Assembly (NCBI RefSeq): GCF_008124885.1
Contig: NZ_VNHX01000011.1
Span: 1-64,000 of the forward strand
Length of the DNA stretch: 64,000 nucleotides
Direction of reading: 5' to 3'
Source: Sphingobacterium allocomposti
GTDB lineage: Bacteria > Bacteroidota > Bacteroidia > Sphingobacteriales > Sphingobacteriaceae
A program made the translations under genes and the position numbers. Below, piece after piece: positions 19,164 through 29,566 of the stretch (within the stretch, counting starts at the first letter, position 1; each line of letters starts with the position of its first letter). The notes beneath the pieces were generated by a model. The model was not told the origin of the DNA, did no database searches, and was given only the letters and a program-made list of their open reading frames with translations.

Positions 19164-20308
19164 TAATTTATAAATCGACTTAAATAGCTAAACGTTTCTT
19201 TTGAACATATAGCCCAGTCGTAGCTTTCAGAGTTCTCAAGATTATCCATTATCGATTGCATGCGCGTTTTTGGATTATTTAGAAAATAACGCGTCGTCTC
19301 GACTATCGAACTGACCCTTGTCGGATCAATACTGAAAGGGAAATTCGGTCCTAAAAACTCAGACATCGGTTTTTTATTTGAACAAAGCAAAGGACTTCCT
19401 GAAGTCATGGATTCTATCAGTACGTTGGGCATATTCTCACACGTGGAAGCAAAAATTATTCCATCTGCTTCTTTATAGTACACATCCAACATTTGATAGT
19501 CGATTTTGCCGACATATTCGGAAAAGTCATTCTTTGGATCCAGCCGACTTTTAACTTCCAAGAATTCCTTATATTCTGGTTCGTAATAATCTCCGACAAA
19601 AGTTATTTTGACCGGAAGTTTGTCAACATGGAATAACTCATGAAAAGCTCTCAAAACATTCTTTTGGTGTTTATACACTGTAATTGGAGAAACATATAAA
19701 AATTTAAAAGGTTTCTCGACTGTATAACTGGATATCGGATACTGTACTTTCGGTAAACTTCTAAAGCGTTTAGACACTCCATGATGAATAAGCTTATAAT
19801 CGAATTCCCGAGGCTTCAGAAAGGGCAATATTGTTTCTTTAGCATAATTACTTATAAAAATAATCCCTTGGGCTTTATTGAACGTTTTAACTTGTTGCTT
19901 TCTTAAAATGCGAAATCTCTCTCTCATCTTCCACTCTTGGAAACGGTTACTTTCTTGCTCCTCAAAAATTAACATATTTCTACTCATGGATATGTAAGGC
20001 CTAAACGTCCCATTGTAAGTCCCCGCGGGATCTAACAACACGGCTTTCTCTTTCAGTTTTTTCAGAAATCTTTCCAAATACAAGAACTTCCAAAGTAATA
20101 TAAAAGGCAACGACATATTAAGTAATATATGACTTCGCTTCTCGATGATGCTGTTATTCTTGATTTTCTGTAGTGTTTTCTTCCCGCTAAAAACAATAAC
20201 CTTTTCAAAAGGAAATCTTTCGATATTCATATTATTGAGTATCTCGACAAGGTGTGTAACCCCCCCCCCACTTCGTAGGTTTGATCCGTCTATAATTAAA
20301 ACACTCAT
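19163..20308 (-). CDS. Glycosyltransferase family 4 with poly-G tract
   Basis: 381 aa GT-B protein. FKFLYVSPITVYKHQKNVLRAF opens the donor half and ADGIIFASTCENMPNVLIESM is the GT4 nucleotide-sugar motif (E-x7-E). Codons for residues 13-17 (RSGGGVTH) contain ten consecutive G on the coding strand (20260-20269), so a one-base slip would truncate the protein after a few residues. The stop shares a base with the start of the downstream gene. The acceptor and linkage are unknown. Confidence 0.85.
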   Translation of the reverse strand: MSVLIIDGSNLRSGGGVTHLVEILNNMNIERFPFEKVIVFSGKKTLQKIKNNSIIEKRSHILLNMSLPFILLWKFLYLERFLKKLKEKAVLLDPAGTYNGTFRPYISMSRNMLIFEEQESNRFQEWKMRERFRILRKQQVKTFNKAQGIIFISNYAKETILPFLKPREFDYKLIHHGVSKRFRSLPKVQYPISSYTVEKPFKFLYVSPITVYKHQKNVLRAFHELFHVDKLPVKITFVGDYYEPEYKEFLEVKSRLDPKNDFSEYVGKIDYQMLDVYYKEADGIIFASTCENMPNVLIESMTSGSPLLCSNKKPMSEFLGPNFPFSIDPTRVSSIVETTRYFLNNPKTRMQSIMDNLENSESYDWAICSKETFSYLSRFIN

Positions 20309-20309
20309 A

Positions 20310-21407
20310 TTATAAAATATTTAAATGCGACTCCGCCATCGCCGTATTCGTATAAGCTGAAGATAGTTTTAAGCTACCCCGCCCTAGCCTTTCCCGGTTC
20401 CTTATTGCTTTTACAATTACTTCCGCGATATTAGTCGGAGACTGCTTGTCTAGATCAATTAAATACCCATTTACATCATCTTTTATCAAATCGCTAACCG
20501 CCCCCAAATTAGTTCCGATGACAGGCATGCCCGCAAACATTGCTTCTAAATAAACAAGTCCAAAAGTTTCCTTGAAAGAAGACAACATTATAAATATATC
20601 CATATCTTCATAGATGATCGCTATTTTCTCTCGGGACTGCAGTCCTTTAAAAACGACCAACTTTTCCAAACCAAGATCACTCGAAATCTGCCTTATATGG
20701 CCTTCATTAACTCCGTTACCAATAAAAGTTAAGTTTAGTTTGGTTGTAGACATCAGTGGCAGCAGTTCCTTCATGGCATAAAGGATCTTATCTTGCCCCT
20801 TCCCCTTTACAAATCGAGCCGTACATACCAGGTTAACAGAATCCTTTACCATTAGTTTTAATGGCTTTTGGAATCTATTAGCAATGCCTAGCGGAATTCT
20901 AACCAATTCTACGTCCTCGTCTACTAATTTCTCAACATCATTCAACAAATCTTGGCTGACACAAATAACTTTTTTCGCTCCATGCAAAAAATTCACTATC
21001 CGCCTTCTTTTTACCAACAGGCTGGTTTTTAAATCATACTTCTTCGCCAAAAAAGTATATCTTTCGGATCCATGCAAGGTACAAACATAAGCGGCATCTA
21101 TCTTGGCTAACTTTGATCCTATAATGATTGCTCCTTGATTTGCGAACACAACGAAGTCGAAAAATTCCCTTTTTAAATAATTCCTTAAGAATAGAGGCCA
21201 TTCGAGAAACCAGAAATACCTAGACCAGGGCCTTCGTATCACAGGGTAGTTATAATTTTCGTTCTGGCCAGTAATTGTAGCCCGAGTGGAGGTAAGTACA
21301 ACGACGCTATGTCCGAGTTCATGAAATCCCTCGGCGAGTTCATGCGCATAAGTTCCAGCCCCCCCGAGCATCGGAGGAAATTCCAATGTAAAAATCAAAA
21401 TTCTCAT
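20310..21407 (-). CDS. Glycosyltransferase family 4
   Basis: 365 aa from the ATG at 21407 (MRILIFTLEFPPMLGGAGTY). That ATG overlaps the upstream polymerase stop as ATGA, which decides the start against a longer in-frame version. NLVCTARFVKGKGQDKILYAM and IFIMLSSFKETFGLVYLEAM (E-x7-E) are classical GT4 donor motifs. The first ten codons hold a run of seven G on the coding strand (GGAG loop). Sugar specificity not predictable. Confidence 0.88.
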   Translation of the reverse strand: MRILIFTLEFPPMLGGAGTYAHELAEGFHELGHSVVVLTSTRATITGQNENYNYPVIRRPWSRYFWFLEWPLFLRNYLKREFFDFVVFANQGAIIIGSKLAKIDAAYVCTLHGSERYTFLAKKYDLKTSLLVKRRRIVNFLHGAKKVICVSQDLLNDVEKLVDEDVELVRIPLGIANRFQKPLKLMVKDSVNLVCTARFVKGKGQDKILYAMKELLPLMSTTKLNLTFIGNGVNEGHIRQISSDLGLEKLVVFKGLQSREKIAIIYEDMDIFIMLSSFKETFGLVYLEAMFAGMPVIGTNLGAVSDLIKDDVNGYLIDLDKQSPTNIAEVIVKAIRNRERLGRGSLKLSSAYTNTAMAESHLNIL

Positions 21408-22639
21408 AGTGTCCGGTTGACTTTTGAACGCGAGCGCTCGGTAACAGTGATAATCGCAACTCCAAAAATAAATATCCAAACTATTGTCGTGTGGTAATAA
21501 AACAATAACCTCGATATCATCAATACGCTAAAGATGAAAGATAGCGCCGTTAAAGTATCTCTTCTTTTTATTCGAAACATGTTATAGGCTGTAGTAAATA
21601 ATCCGATTAACGTCACGCCCGCAAATAGACCTCCAATTGCGCCGTAATCGTAAAGAACAGAAATGATATTATGCGGTTTCATTTTATACAGATAATTGGA
21701 TTTTAGTTCCAAAAAATCACTGGAACTTTCATACCCGTGACCGAAAACAGTAGGTTCGCTTAAGAAATTGTCCCATATTTCCGTAATAGCGAATAATCTC
21801 CAATTGGCATCGGCATTACTCCCACCACTGTAATACATCGCGTTCCTTTTTTCAATTTGAACTTGATCAGCATCTGATAAAAATTTACTGCGCAAAACAG
21901 AAAATGTGGATGCTCCAAGGAATGCCATTATAATCAAAACCACTTTCAGTGTTTTATTTTTTAGCGAATAAGCGATGTAGGCGCCAACAACTGCGAAAAG
22001 TATAATTGCGGTATTGGATCCAGATACAATAACAATTATAAAACTGATAACACCTAAGGCCAATAACTTAAGGTTAATACCGTTTTTATGAAAGTAAAGA
22101 AACAAACCCATCGACAAATACTCTGCGAGAAAAATCCGGTCTCCATGAAACCCGCGTATTTTGAGAGGACTCAAATTGACTATTCCGACGTTGATCAACG
22201 GCCTCTGTAATAATACTTCTCCAAATGCGACTATTAATTCAATATAATAAACAAGCAACAAAGTATTAATGATGGCAGTCAGGTTAACCTTATTTCTTTT
22301 GATATAACTTATTAGTAGGTCTATGATTATCAATGACGACAGGAAGTGAAAAAAACGTTCTAGCAGTCCTCCAATAGCCCCTCCCTGCACTAACGAAAAT
22401 ACTATTGCTGTCAATATATAAAGGTACAATAACGTAAATCCCTTCCTTGTACTACTATCGTAAGCATTTAGCCGAACATTTCCCGTAATACGCGACAAAT
22501 AAACCAGTGTAGCAAACACGGAAAAACCTTTTAACGGTGTAAAAAAAACGCTTCCAATTTGAATTGTAAATACTTCATCTAAAAAAGCGGTTAAGATGAA
22601 CACAATCACAAAAACAGTTTCAAAATTTGCGTCTTTCAT
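21404..22639 (-). CDS. wzy: O-antigen polymerase/ligase-like membrane protein (Wzy candidate)
   Basis: 411 aa from the ATG at 22639, which overlaps the upstream stop as ATGA. Around ten to twelve hydrophobic segments are visible, with one larger soluble loop in the second half (residues about 255-335, containing NADANWRLFAITEIWDNFLS and EPTVFGHGYESS), the usual Wzy/WaaL topology. It is the only polymerase candidate in the locus, so it should join repeat units in the periplasm. Sequence in this family is poorly conserved, so the call rests on topology and context. Confidence 0.78.
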   Translation of the reverse strand: MKDANFETVFVIVFILTAFLDEVFTIQIGSVFFTPLKGFSVFATLVYLSRITGNVRLNAYDSSTRKGFTLLYLYILTAIVFSLVQGGAIGGLLERFFHFLSSLIIIDLLISYIKRNKVNLTAIINTLLLVYYIELIVAFGEVLLQRPLINVGIVNLSPLKIRGFHGDRIFLAEYLSMGLFLYFHKNGINLKLLALGVISFIIVIVSGSNTAIILFAVVGAYIAYSLKNKTLKVVLIIMAFLGASTFSVLRSKFLSDADQVQIEKRNAMYYSGGSNADANWRLFAITEIWDNFLSEPTVFGHGYESSSDFLELKSNYLYKMKPHNIISVLYDYGAIGGLFAGVTLIGLFTTAYNMFRIKRRDTLTALSFIFSVLMISRLLFYYHTTIVWIFIFGVAIITVTERSRSKVNRTL

Positions 22640-23781
22640 GATAACAACTTTAGTGCTAAAGTATCCCAATTATATTTTGCTTTTATAGCAGAGTAGTCAA
22701 CTATCTCCCTAAACGAAGCCTGGCCGATAATACGTTGTATCATATTTCCCAAAGAAATAGAATCTGGATCACAATAGTATACCCCATCAGTGGTTCCTAA
22801 TATTTCACCCGAAGCTGTTTCAACAAGTGTATTTCCAAAGTGACCCTTATTAAAAGCGATAATAGGTTTTCCCGCAAAAACCGCTTCGAGTATTGTCTGC
22901 CCGAACGCTTCATTCAGTGAGGTCATCAAAAATAGATCACAAGCTTTAAAATATAGCTCTGGCCTGTCGGTTCTTCCACAAAATAAAATGCGATCTTCAA
23001 GGCCTAATTGTTGGGCTCTTGTTTTCAACGTGGCCGAATATGGACCGTCGCCGACTAGCAATAATTTGACGTTAATATTTTCGATTCTTTTTAGTGCCTC
23101 AATAGCAAACTGAAATCCTTTTGCAGGAATCATACGCCCTAACCCGAGCAGATAAATATCATTGTCATCTAACTTAAGTATTCGCCGGGATTGTTCTTTT
23201 GTTATCCGAAACTTATCAGCATCAACGCCTGGATCGACTATAACCGTTTGCCGCTGAATACCTGCTTCTTTTAGTTGGCGTTGTACGTTCTCACTAAAGA
23301 CAAAGGTCTGCTTCGCATATTTAATAGCCATACGCTGAAGAATGTGGTTAACCCACATAACGCACTGCTCTTTGAAGGTCATTTTTTCCCTGATAGCCTT
23401 ACTTTTTTTGACAACTTCCGGGACTATATAAACGAAGTCTTTAATCGAAGCAAAATATAATGCCAAACACATGATATGATGTCTCGAGATACAGGTAGAA
23501 TCTTTAACACGCTTATGCAGCCACAACGACATTGAGAATAGATTATATAATATATTAAACGGGAAAAACAACAACCTGCTTTTTTTCCAACTAAAGCGTT
23601 GAACCTTCGTATTCTCAACAATTTCGTAGCTGGGCAAATTCCATTCACGCGGCTCGTTCGTGCAATACACATTAACCTCGTACCCTAGCGCTCTATAAGA
23701 TTGTGCTAAAGATTGTAAAGAGTTTTCTACCCCGCCGACATGTGGCTTATACAACAAACTTAGTAACGAAATTTTTTTCAA
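22636..23781 (-). CDS. Glycosyltransferase family 4
   Basis: 381 aa. YKPHVGGVENSLQSLAQSYRALGY is the N-terminal glycine-rich acceptor loop of GT4 enzymes. LLGLGRMIPAKGFQFAIEAL and ACDLFLMTSLNEAFGQTILEAVFAG (E-x7-E) form the donor site. The stop overlaps the start of the polymerase gene. The 160 nt upstream (23782-23941) are AT-rich without a gene and may hold an internal promoter. Confidence 0.88.
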   Translation of the reverse strand: MKKISLLSLLYKPHVGGVENSLQSLAQSYRALGYEVNVYCTNEPREWNLPSYEIVENTKVQRFSWKKSRLLFFPFNILYNLFSMSLWLHKRVKDSTCISRHHIMCLALYFASIKDFVYIVPEVVKKSKAIREKMTFKEQCVMWVNHILQRMAIKYAKQTFVFSENVQRQLKEAGIQRQTVIVDPGVDADKFRITKEQSRRILKLDDNDIYLLGLGRMIPAKGFQFAIEALKRIENINVKLLLVGDGPYSATLKTRAQQLGLEDRILFCGRTDRPELYFKACDLFLMTSLNEAFGQTILEAVFAGKPIIAFNKGHFGNTLVETASGEILGTTDGVYYCDPDSISLGNMIQRIIGQASFREIVDYSAIKAKYNWDTLALKLLS

Positions 23782-23941
23782 AACTTATTATATAACTTGA
23801 TGATCATTATTCGTATTTTTAAACTAGATCTAAGATATTACATTTCACTTCAACGAGATGCCTGTAAAAACTTAATATTATTAAGTAAACAATTTTTTAA
23901 ACAAAAAAGAATTCGCATAAAGTCTTCCGGAAGTTTAGTAA

Positions 23942-25078
23942 TTATAAATCTATTAATGATTTAATATATCCTTCTGTCTTGGTTTCATCCAACAATAACT
24001 CTATTTTTTCTCTATTTCTCAATATTTGAGTTTCATTTAATTCTTTAAAAACTTTTTCTATGCACAAATCTTCAATGGTACGGAAACTAAAGTTCTCTCT
24101 TCTCAAAAATCTATATATAGGAGAGTCCTTATACACGTAAATGGTCGCTCCATAATATAACATGGCATAAACATTTCCCATGCCCTGTTGTCTGCACACA
24201 GGAAGGATGAAATACCGACAAGAAGAAATCAACTTCAGATAATCATCGATATCCATGAATTGATCCAGAGGCATAAAACTTTCACCAAATATCCGGTTGC
24301 CGTGGTCAATAACGATTTTTTTATAATCGTCATCTCCATATGTGAGTGGAACTATAATTTGCTGAGGGAGATCGCTTTTATCCATACGACTCATAAGTTC
24401 AAAAACGTCTAAATGATTATTTGTCAATGTAGCGGAATTCCCGATTAAAACACGATCACTTTTTCCCGTATTTTTATATGACCTACTTATTAGAGTTGCC
24501 ATATTCCCATATATAAACTTCCCACATACAACACCTTTACTGACTGGGTAATTAGATATAATAATATTATAATCTTCTAATATGACGGGACAAATTATAT
24601 CTATAAACCTGACCGCCTTATTTTGATAAAAAAAAAGATCTTTTCGAATTCCGAAAGTAGAAAGAAATGACTTTGCTCGTAGTTTTAAAAAGAAAAAAGG
24701 ATTTAATTTAGTTCGAATCTTACGCGTAAGATATTTATAATTATTATAAACTAGCTTAGGATGATGATTATAAATTTCCCCTCCCCAACAGAACCAAACA
24801 ATCTTCTTGCTGGGAAAAAGTAACACCGCTTTGGAATGGTTTAAACTAAGGATATGAACCATAATTATATCTGCTTCTTCAAAAATGGTTCTTAAACGTC
24901 CCCCTTTTTCAATATCCGCAAGAGAAATTGCTTCCAAAGCTAACGACCTGGTGTAACGGCTCTCAGTATTATATACAAAGCAAAAAAAATAATTTTTTAT
25001 ATTATTAACCTTATTAAAGCTATCGATAACAAAATCGGTAAATTTCTCATCAGGAATTAAATGGATGACTTTTTTCAT
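23942..25078 (-). CDS. WecF/GT56-like 4-amino-4,6-dideoxysugar transferase, putative
   Basis: 378 aa from the ATG at 25078; the in-frame TTG two codons earlier is unlikely. KKVIHLIPDEKFTDFVIDSF at the N-terminus and KKIVWFCWGGEIY near residue 95 resemble the WecF (TDP-Fuc4NAc:lipid II transferase, GT56) family. The next gene upstream is a VioA/WecE-like aminotransferase, which would make a matching donor. The coding strand contains nine consecutive T (24628-24636 on the plus strand read A). Base composition is more AT-rich than the export genes. Confidence 0.65.
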   Translation of the reverse strand: MKKVIHLIPDEKFTDFVIDSFNKVNNIKNYFFCFVYNTESRYTRSLALEAISLADIEKGGRLRTIFEEADIIMVHILSLNHSKAVLLFPSKKIVWFCWGGEIYNHHPKLVYNNYKYLTRKIRTKLNPFFFLKLRAKSFLSTFGIRKDLFFYQNKAVRFIDIICPVILEDYNIIISNYPVSKGVVCGKFIYGNMATLISRSYKNTGKSDRVLIGNSATLTNNHLDVFELMSRMDKSDLPQQIIVPLTYGDDDYKKIVIDHGNRIFGESFMPLDQFMDIDDYLKLISSCRYFILPVCRQQGMGNVYAMLYYGATIYVYKDSPIYRFLRRENFSFRTIEDLCIEKVFKELNETQILRNREKIELLLDETKTEGYIKSLIDL

Positions 25079-25112
25079 AATCAATTGCAGGTACTTTTTC
25101 CCTATTAACTAT

Positions 25113-26195
25113 TCAATTGTTTTGAGCTCGTAACATGATTCTCGTGATTAAATCTACCTCCTCTCTTGTCAGATCAAAATATAAAGGTAAACATAAAACT
25201 CTACGAGCGGCATCATCTGCTATTTCAAATTTTCGCTTGTCCAAATACGGTAAAGATGATGCTAACGACGGATAAAAATACCTCCGAGTAAATATCTCGT
25301 TTAAATCAAGCTCCTTCTTTATTCGAAGTAATAATTCTTCATTTTCCAATAATATCGGATAATATGCATAGTTTAAGTTCGCGTCCTTGTGCCAAATCGG
25401 TTTAAGCCCGCGAATACTTCTCAATCGGTCATCATAGTACTCCGTTAATTCCTTTCGTTTTTCGCCGATTGCTTCGATATATTTAAGATTTACGAGCCCC
25501 ATTGCGGCGTGAAATTCAGAGTTTTTAGCGTTAATCCCCAATTCCGCAAATGAATCGTAACCTGAAATACCAAAATTGCGCATAATTGCAATTTTTTTCA
25601 AAAGCTCCGCATTTCCTGTTGTTACAAGGCCGCCTTCGATCGAATGATAAAGCTTGGTCGCATGTAAAGAGCAAGTCGTGATATCTCCGTATTCAAAGAT
25701 AGATTTTCCTTTAACCTTAACCCCAAATGCATGCGCCCCGTCGTAGATAACTTTTAAATTATATTTTTTTGCAATTTTATCAATCCTTTCCACATCACAT
25801 GGATTTCCATATACATGTGTTGCCAAGATTGCCGTTGTTTTTTCCGTTATAGCTTCTTCGATTCTATTTGGATCAATATTTAAAGAGTTAGCATCTATGT
25901 CAACGAATACAGGCGTGCATCCCTCCCATACAATACTACTGGTAGTCGCCACGAAAGAGAAAGGAGTCGTTATAATCTCGCCATTGAGTTCTAATGCCTT
26001 AATAGCCATTTGCAAAGCAACAGTCCCGTTGGCTACAAAAACCAAATGCTTTACAGCTAAGTAATCTTTTAAGCGCATTTCCAAGTCGGATGCGAGGGGC
26101 CCCATATTGGTGAGCCACTGCCGTTTCCAAATTCCTTCGATCAAAAGTTTAAACTCTTCTATTGGAGGAAGAAATGGTTTCGTTATAGGTATCAT
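25113..26195 (-). CDS. DegT-family sugar aminotransferase (VioA/WecE-like)
   Basis: 360 aa PLP enzyme. SLHATKLYHSIEGG holds the catalytic Lys in a form typical of dTDP-4-keto-6-deoxyhexose transaminases. VANGTVALQMAIKAL and VIYDGAHAFGV complete the cofactor site. With rfbA and rfbB in the same operon the expected product is dTDP-4-amino-4,6-dideoxyglucose or -galactose. The two stereochemistries cannot be separated by eye. The start overlaps the flippase stop as ATGA. Confidence 0.85.
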   Translation of the reverse strand: MIPITKPFLPPIEEFKLLIEGIWKRQWLTNMGPLASDLEMRLKDYLAVKHLVFVANGTVALQMAIKALELNGEIITTPFSFVATTSSIVWEGCTPVFVDIDANSLNIDPNRIEEAITEKTTAILATHVYGNPCDVERIDKIAKKYNLKVIYDGAHAFGVKVKGKSIFEYGDITTCSLHATKLYHSIEGGLVTTGNAELLKKIAIMRNFGISGYDSFAELGINAKNSEFHAAMGLVNLKYIEAIGEKRKELTEYYDDRLRSIRGLKPIWHKDANLNYAYYPILLENEELLLRIKKELDLNEIFTRRYFYPSLASSLPYLDKRKFEIADDAARRVLCLPLYFDLTREEVDLITRIMLRAQNN

Positions 26196-27628
26196 TTTTT
26201 TAATTTTAGAAGGCTTAGAATTAGGTGTATTTCTTTAAATTTCATAATGTAGCTGATTAAAAAGTATGAGGAGAAGATTATGAATAGATTGGATATTATT
26301 AACATAAATTGTGATTGAACATTTAATACAGGCATTATAACAAAAAAAGTAGCCGTTCCAATTAGAACCGATAGAGTTATCGAACCAGATATTTCCGAAA
26401 GTTGTTTAAACCAATGATAGTCCAAAAACTTACCACTGTAATATGAATTGACAAAATAAGACAGAAACGATATAACGACTTGTCCCCATACTAGTCCAAT
26501 CATCCCATATCGTATACTTATAAACAAAACTACTACGATAATCACTTTTTTTACGACCTCCAATTTCAAAAAGAGGTCAGCTCTACCTTTGACTTGTAAA
26601 ATATTCAAATTATAGGAATGTAATGGATAGAGCAAACCAGAAATACACAAAATTTGTAGGTACGCAGCAGAAGGAAGCCATTTATCTGTTAATAGAAACC
26701 GGATTATCGGTTCCGCTGTCACTACCATAAAGCTCAAAATAGGTGCAATTACATATATAACAGAACGCATTAAAGTCCCATAAAGTGCTTTTAGCTTTAT
26801 ATTATCGTCTTGTACCTTTGCAAAAAGCGGGAAGGAAACTTTATTTAACGCGTTTGAGATATTATTCACTGGCAATTGTTTGAGAGTATCTGCTCTGTTA
26901 TAGAAACCTAGGGTCTCCCTGCTGAAAAATTTACCAACCACGATTGTATATGCATTTGCAAAAAGGATATTTAAAAGATTTGAAAGAGCTATTTTAAAAC
27001 CGAAATTAAAATGATAGATAAATTTCTCCTTCGCAAAACGTATCTTAGGAAACCACTTGGATGATATCCAAAATAAAATCGATTCACAAGTTGCTGTTGT
27101 CAGTTGCATAAATACTAGAGACCAAACTCCCTTTCCTTCATATGCCACTATAATTCCTACTGTACTCCCAACAATCAGTGCTGGGAGCTGGATGTTAAAC
27201 TGCTTTCTAAATTTGAGATCACGGATTAAAATAGTCTTTTGAACCGCTGAAAAAGCATTAACTACTATAACCAAAGCATAAACTTGAATAATGCTTTTTA
27301 ATTCTGGCATTTCATAAAAATCGGAGACAATCCCAGAAATAAAAAAAACTAAAATATAAAGACAACCGCTTATTAATGTGTTAAAGATAAAAACCGTGTC
27401 ATAGTCTTCTGCAGTACAATGCTTACTTCTGATAATCGAAACCGTTAAACCACCGTCGACAAGCGCGTTGCTAAGACTAACTAGTACCGAGAATAAAGCT
27501 ATTGCTCCAAAGTCTTCTGGCATGAGAAGCCTTGCCAATATCACGGATACGAAGAAGGTCACAATCTGCGAAGAAAATTGCTGCAAAAAAGACCAAAATA
27601 TATGCTGGAAATTACCCTTTACTACCAT
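26192..27628 (-). CDS. wzx: Wzx-type polysaccharide flippase (MOP superfamily)
   Basis: 478 aa with about twelve to fourteen hydrophobic helices. The N-terminal [36 protein letters not shown] is typical of MOP flippases (R-L-L-x-P-E-D-F-G). It should flip undecaprenyl-linked repeat units to the periplasm for Wzy. It overlaps rfbA by 17 nt at its 5' end and the aminotransferase by 4 nt at its 3' end. Confidence 0.9.
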   Translation of the reverse strand: MVVKGNFQHIFWSFLQQFSSQIVTFFVSVILARLLMPEDFGAIALFSVLVSLSNALVDGGLTVSIIRSKHCTAEDYDTVFIFNTLISGCLYILVFFISGIVSDFYEMPELKSIIQVYALVIVVNAFSAVQKTILIRDLKFRKQFNIQLPALIVGSTVGIIVAYEGKGVWSLVFMQLTTATCESILFWISSKWFPKIRFAKEKFIYHFNFGFKIALSNLLNILFANAYTIVVGKFFSRETLGFYNRADTLKQLPVNNISNALNKVSFPLFAKVQDDNIKLKALYGTLMRSVIYVIAPILSFMVVTAEPIIRFLLTDKWLPSAAYLQILCISGLLYPLHSYNLNILQVKGRADLFLKLEVVKKVIIVVVLFISIRYGMIGLVWGQVVISFLSYFVNSYYSGKFLDYHWFKQLSEISGSITLSVLIGTATFFVIMPVLNVQSQFMLIISNLFIIFSSYFLISYIMKFKEIHLILSLLKLKK

Positions 27629-28496
27629 TTAATAGTCTGTTGGCTATGTATTTATAGTAATCAGATTTCGCATTACCTACAAGCTGAATGATATCTTCTT
27701 TTTTAATCCATTTATAGAGATATCCAATTTCCTCTAAACACCCTATTTTAAGTCCTGTTCTTTTTTCTAGCGCCTTCACGAATTCTGTAGCTTCTGTTAG
27801 GGATTCGTGGGTACCTGTATCTAGCCACGCGAAACCTCTACTCATTGTTTTTAGCTTTAATTGACCAAGCGCTAGATAATGCTGATTAACAGATGTTATC
27901 TCCAGCTCCCCCCGTTGAGAAGGTACCACCTTTTTTGCAACCTCGATTACGGAATTCGGATAAAAATATAAACCGACAACCGCGTGGTTGGATTTGGGCG
28001 TATCTGGTTTTTCTTCAATACTTAGTACCTTTCCTTCAGAATCAAACTCAGCCACGCCATATCGCTCGGGGTCGTCGACATAATAGCCGAAGACAACTGC
28101 ATTTTTTTCATCCCTAACATTTCTCACAGATTCTGCTAATAACTTCTGAAAACCAGCTCCGTAAAAGATATTATCGCCTAGGATCAAACAAACATCATCG
28201 TCGCCTACAAATTCTTCGCCTATTATAAATGCTTGCGCCAATCCATCGGGACTAGGCTGCTCAGCATAACTTAAAGATATTCCAAACTGCGATCCATCTC
28301 CCAGTAATTTCTGAAAATTAGGCAGGTCATGGGGGGTAGAAATCACAAGAATCTCTCTGATTTCAGCCAGCATCAACACAGATAATGGGTAATAAATCAT
28401 TGGTTTATCATATACAGGCAATAACTGTTTTGATACGGCAATCGTTAATGGATGAAGACGGGTACCCGATCCTCCAGCTAATATAATTCCTTTCAT
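27612..28496 (-). CDS. rfbA: Glucose-1-phosphate thymidylyltransferase
   Basis: 294 aa. [18 protein letters not shown] is the nucleotidyltransferase signature; [10 protein letters not shown] and [11 protein letters not shown] are RmlA motifs. Makes dTDP-glucose from glucose-1-phosphate and dTTP. Paired with rfbB directly upstream. A second, different rfbA is cut by the right window edge. There is no rfbC or rfbD here, so dTDP-rhamnose synthesis is not encoded in this locus. Confidence 0.96.
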   Translation of the reverse strand: MKGIILAGGSGTRLHPLTIAVSKQLLPVYDKPMIYYPLSVLMLAEIREILVISTPHDLPNFQKLLGDGSQFGISLSYAEQPSPDGLAQAFIIGEEFVGDDDVCLILGDNIFYGAGFQKLLAESVRNVRDEKNAVVFGYYVDDPERYGVAEFDSEGKVLSIEEKPDTPKSNHAVVGLYFYPNSVIEVAKKVVPSQRGELEITSVNQHYLALGQLKLKTMSRGFAWLDTGTHESLTEATEFVKALEKRTGLKIGCLEEIGYLYKWIKKEDIIQLVGNAKSDYYKYIANRLLNGSKG

Positions 28497-28514
28497 TTCA
28501 AAACCTTCTTTATA

Positions 28515-29564
28515 TCATTTATACTGTTGTTCATAATAAGACTGGTAAGCTCCGGTGGTCACCTGATCCAGCCAGTCCTGATTATTCAAATACCAATCTA
28601 TCGTTTTTGAAAGCCCTTCCTCAAAAGTAACAGAAGGTTTATACCCTAGCTCTTGATTAATCTTTGTAGCATCGATAGCATAACGTAGATCATGTCCAGG
28701 CCTATCTTTGACAAAAGTTATAAGTTGTTCAGAGGTTCCTTCTGCTCTTCCTAACTTTTGATCCATTTGCCTACAGAGCTCTTTCACCAAGTCAATATTC
28801 TTCCATTCATTAAATCCGCCTACATTATACGAATCGCCCGTTTTTCCTTGGTGGAATACGAGATCTATTGCTCGCGCGTGATCGACAACAAATAACCAGT
28901 CTCGAGTGAATTTACCGTCGCCATAGATCGGTAATGGCTTATCGTTTAAAACATTATGAATACAAAGTGGGATTAATTTCTCCGGAAAATGATTTGGGCC
29001 GTAGTTATTTGAACAATTCGTGATCACGATAGGAAGTCCATATGTGTCGTAATATGCCCGTACAAAATGGTCGGACGAAGCTTTTGATGCCGAGTATGGA
29101 GAATGTGGGTCATAGGCCGAATGCTCTGTGAACAAGCCTGTTTCTCCTAATGTGCCGTAGACCTCGTCGGTAGACACATGATGGAAGCGCTTTCCTGTAT
29201 AATCGCCTGCCCAAATCTCTTTGGCTGCGTTTAGCAAATTCACCGTACCAATCACGTTCGTCATCACGAACGCCGTAGGATCGGTAATGGATCGATCAAC
29301 GTGTGATTCCGCAGCAAGATGAATAATACCTTCCGGTTTAAACTGTCTGAAGAGTTCCACGATATGCGCCCCATCCGTAATATCCGCTTTAACAAAGGTG
29401 TAGTTTTGCCGGTTTTCGATATCTTTTAAGTTTGCTAAGTTGCCGGCATACGTGAGCGCATCTAGATTAACAATCTGATAGTCTGGATACTTATTCACGA
29501 ACTCACGGACAACATGGGAACCAATAAAACCCGCTCCACCTGTTATAAGGATCGTTTTTTTCAT
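28515..29564 (-). CDS. rfbB: dTDP-glucose 4,6-dehydratase
   Basis: 349 aa extended SDR. ILITGGAGFIGSHVV binds NAD, HVSTDEVYGTLG carries the T-D-E dehydration residues, and YSASKASSDH is the YxxxK motif. Produces dTDP-4-keto-6-deoxyglucose, the substrate for the VioA/WecE-like aminotransferase three genes downstream. Lies 18 nt upstream of rfbA. Confidence 0.97.
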   Translation of the reverse strand: MKKTILITGGAGFIGSHVVREFVNKYPDYQIVNLDALTYAGNLANLKDIENRQNYTFVKADITDGAHIVELFRQFKPEGIIHLAAESHVDRSITDPTAFVMTNVIGTVNLLNAAKEIWAGDYTGKRFHHVSTDEVYGTLGETGLFTEHSAYDPHSPYSASKASSDHFVRAYYDTYGLPIVITNCSNNYGPNHFPEKLIPLCIHNVLNDKPLPIYGDGKFTRDWLFVVDHARAIDLVFHQGKTGDSYNVGGFNEWKNIDLVKELCRQMDQKLGRAEGTSEQLITFVKDRPGHDLRYAIDATKINQELGYKPSVTFEEGLSKTIDWYLNNQDWLDQVTTGAYQSYYEQQYK

Positions 29565-29566
29565 AA

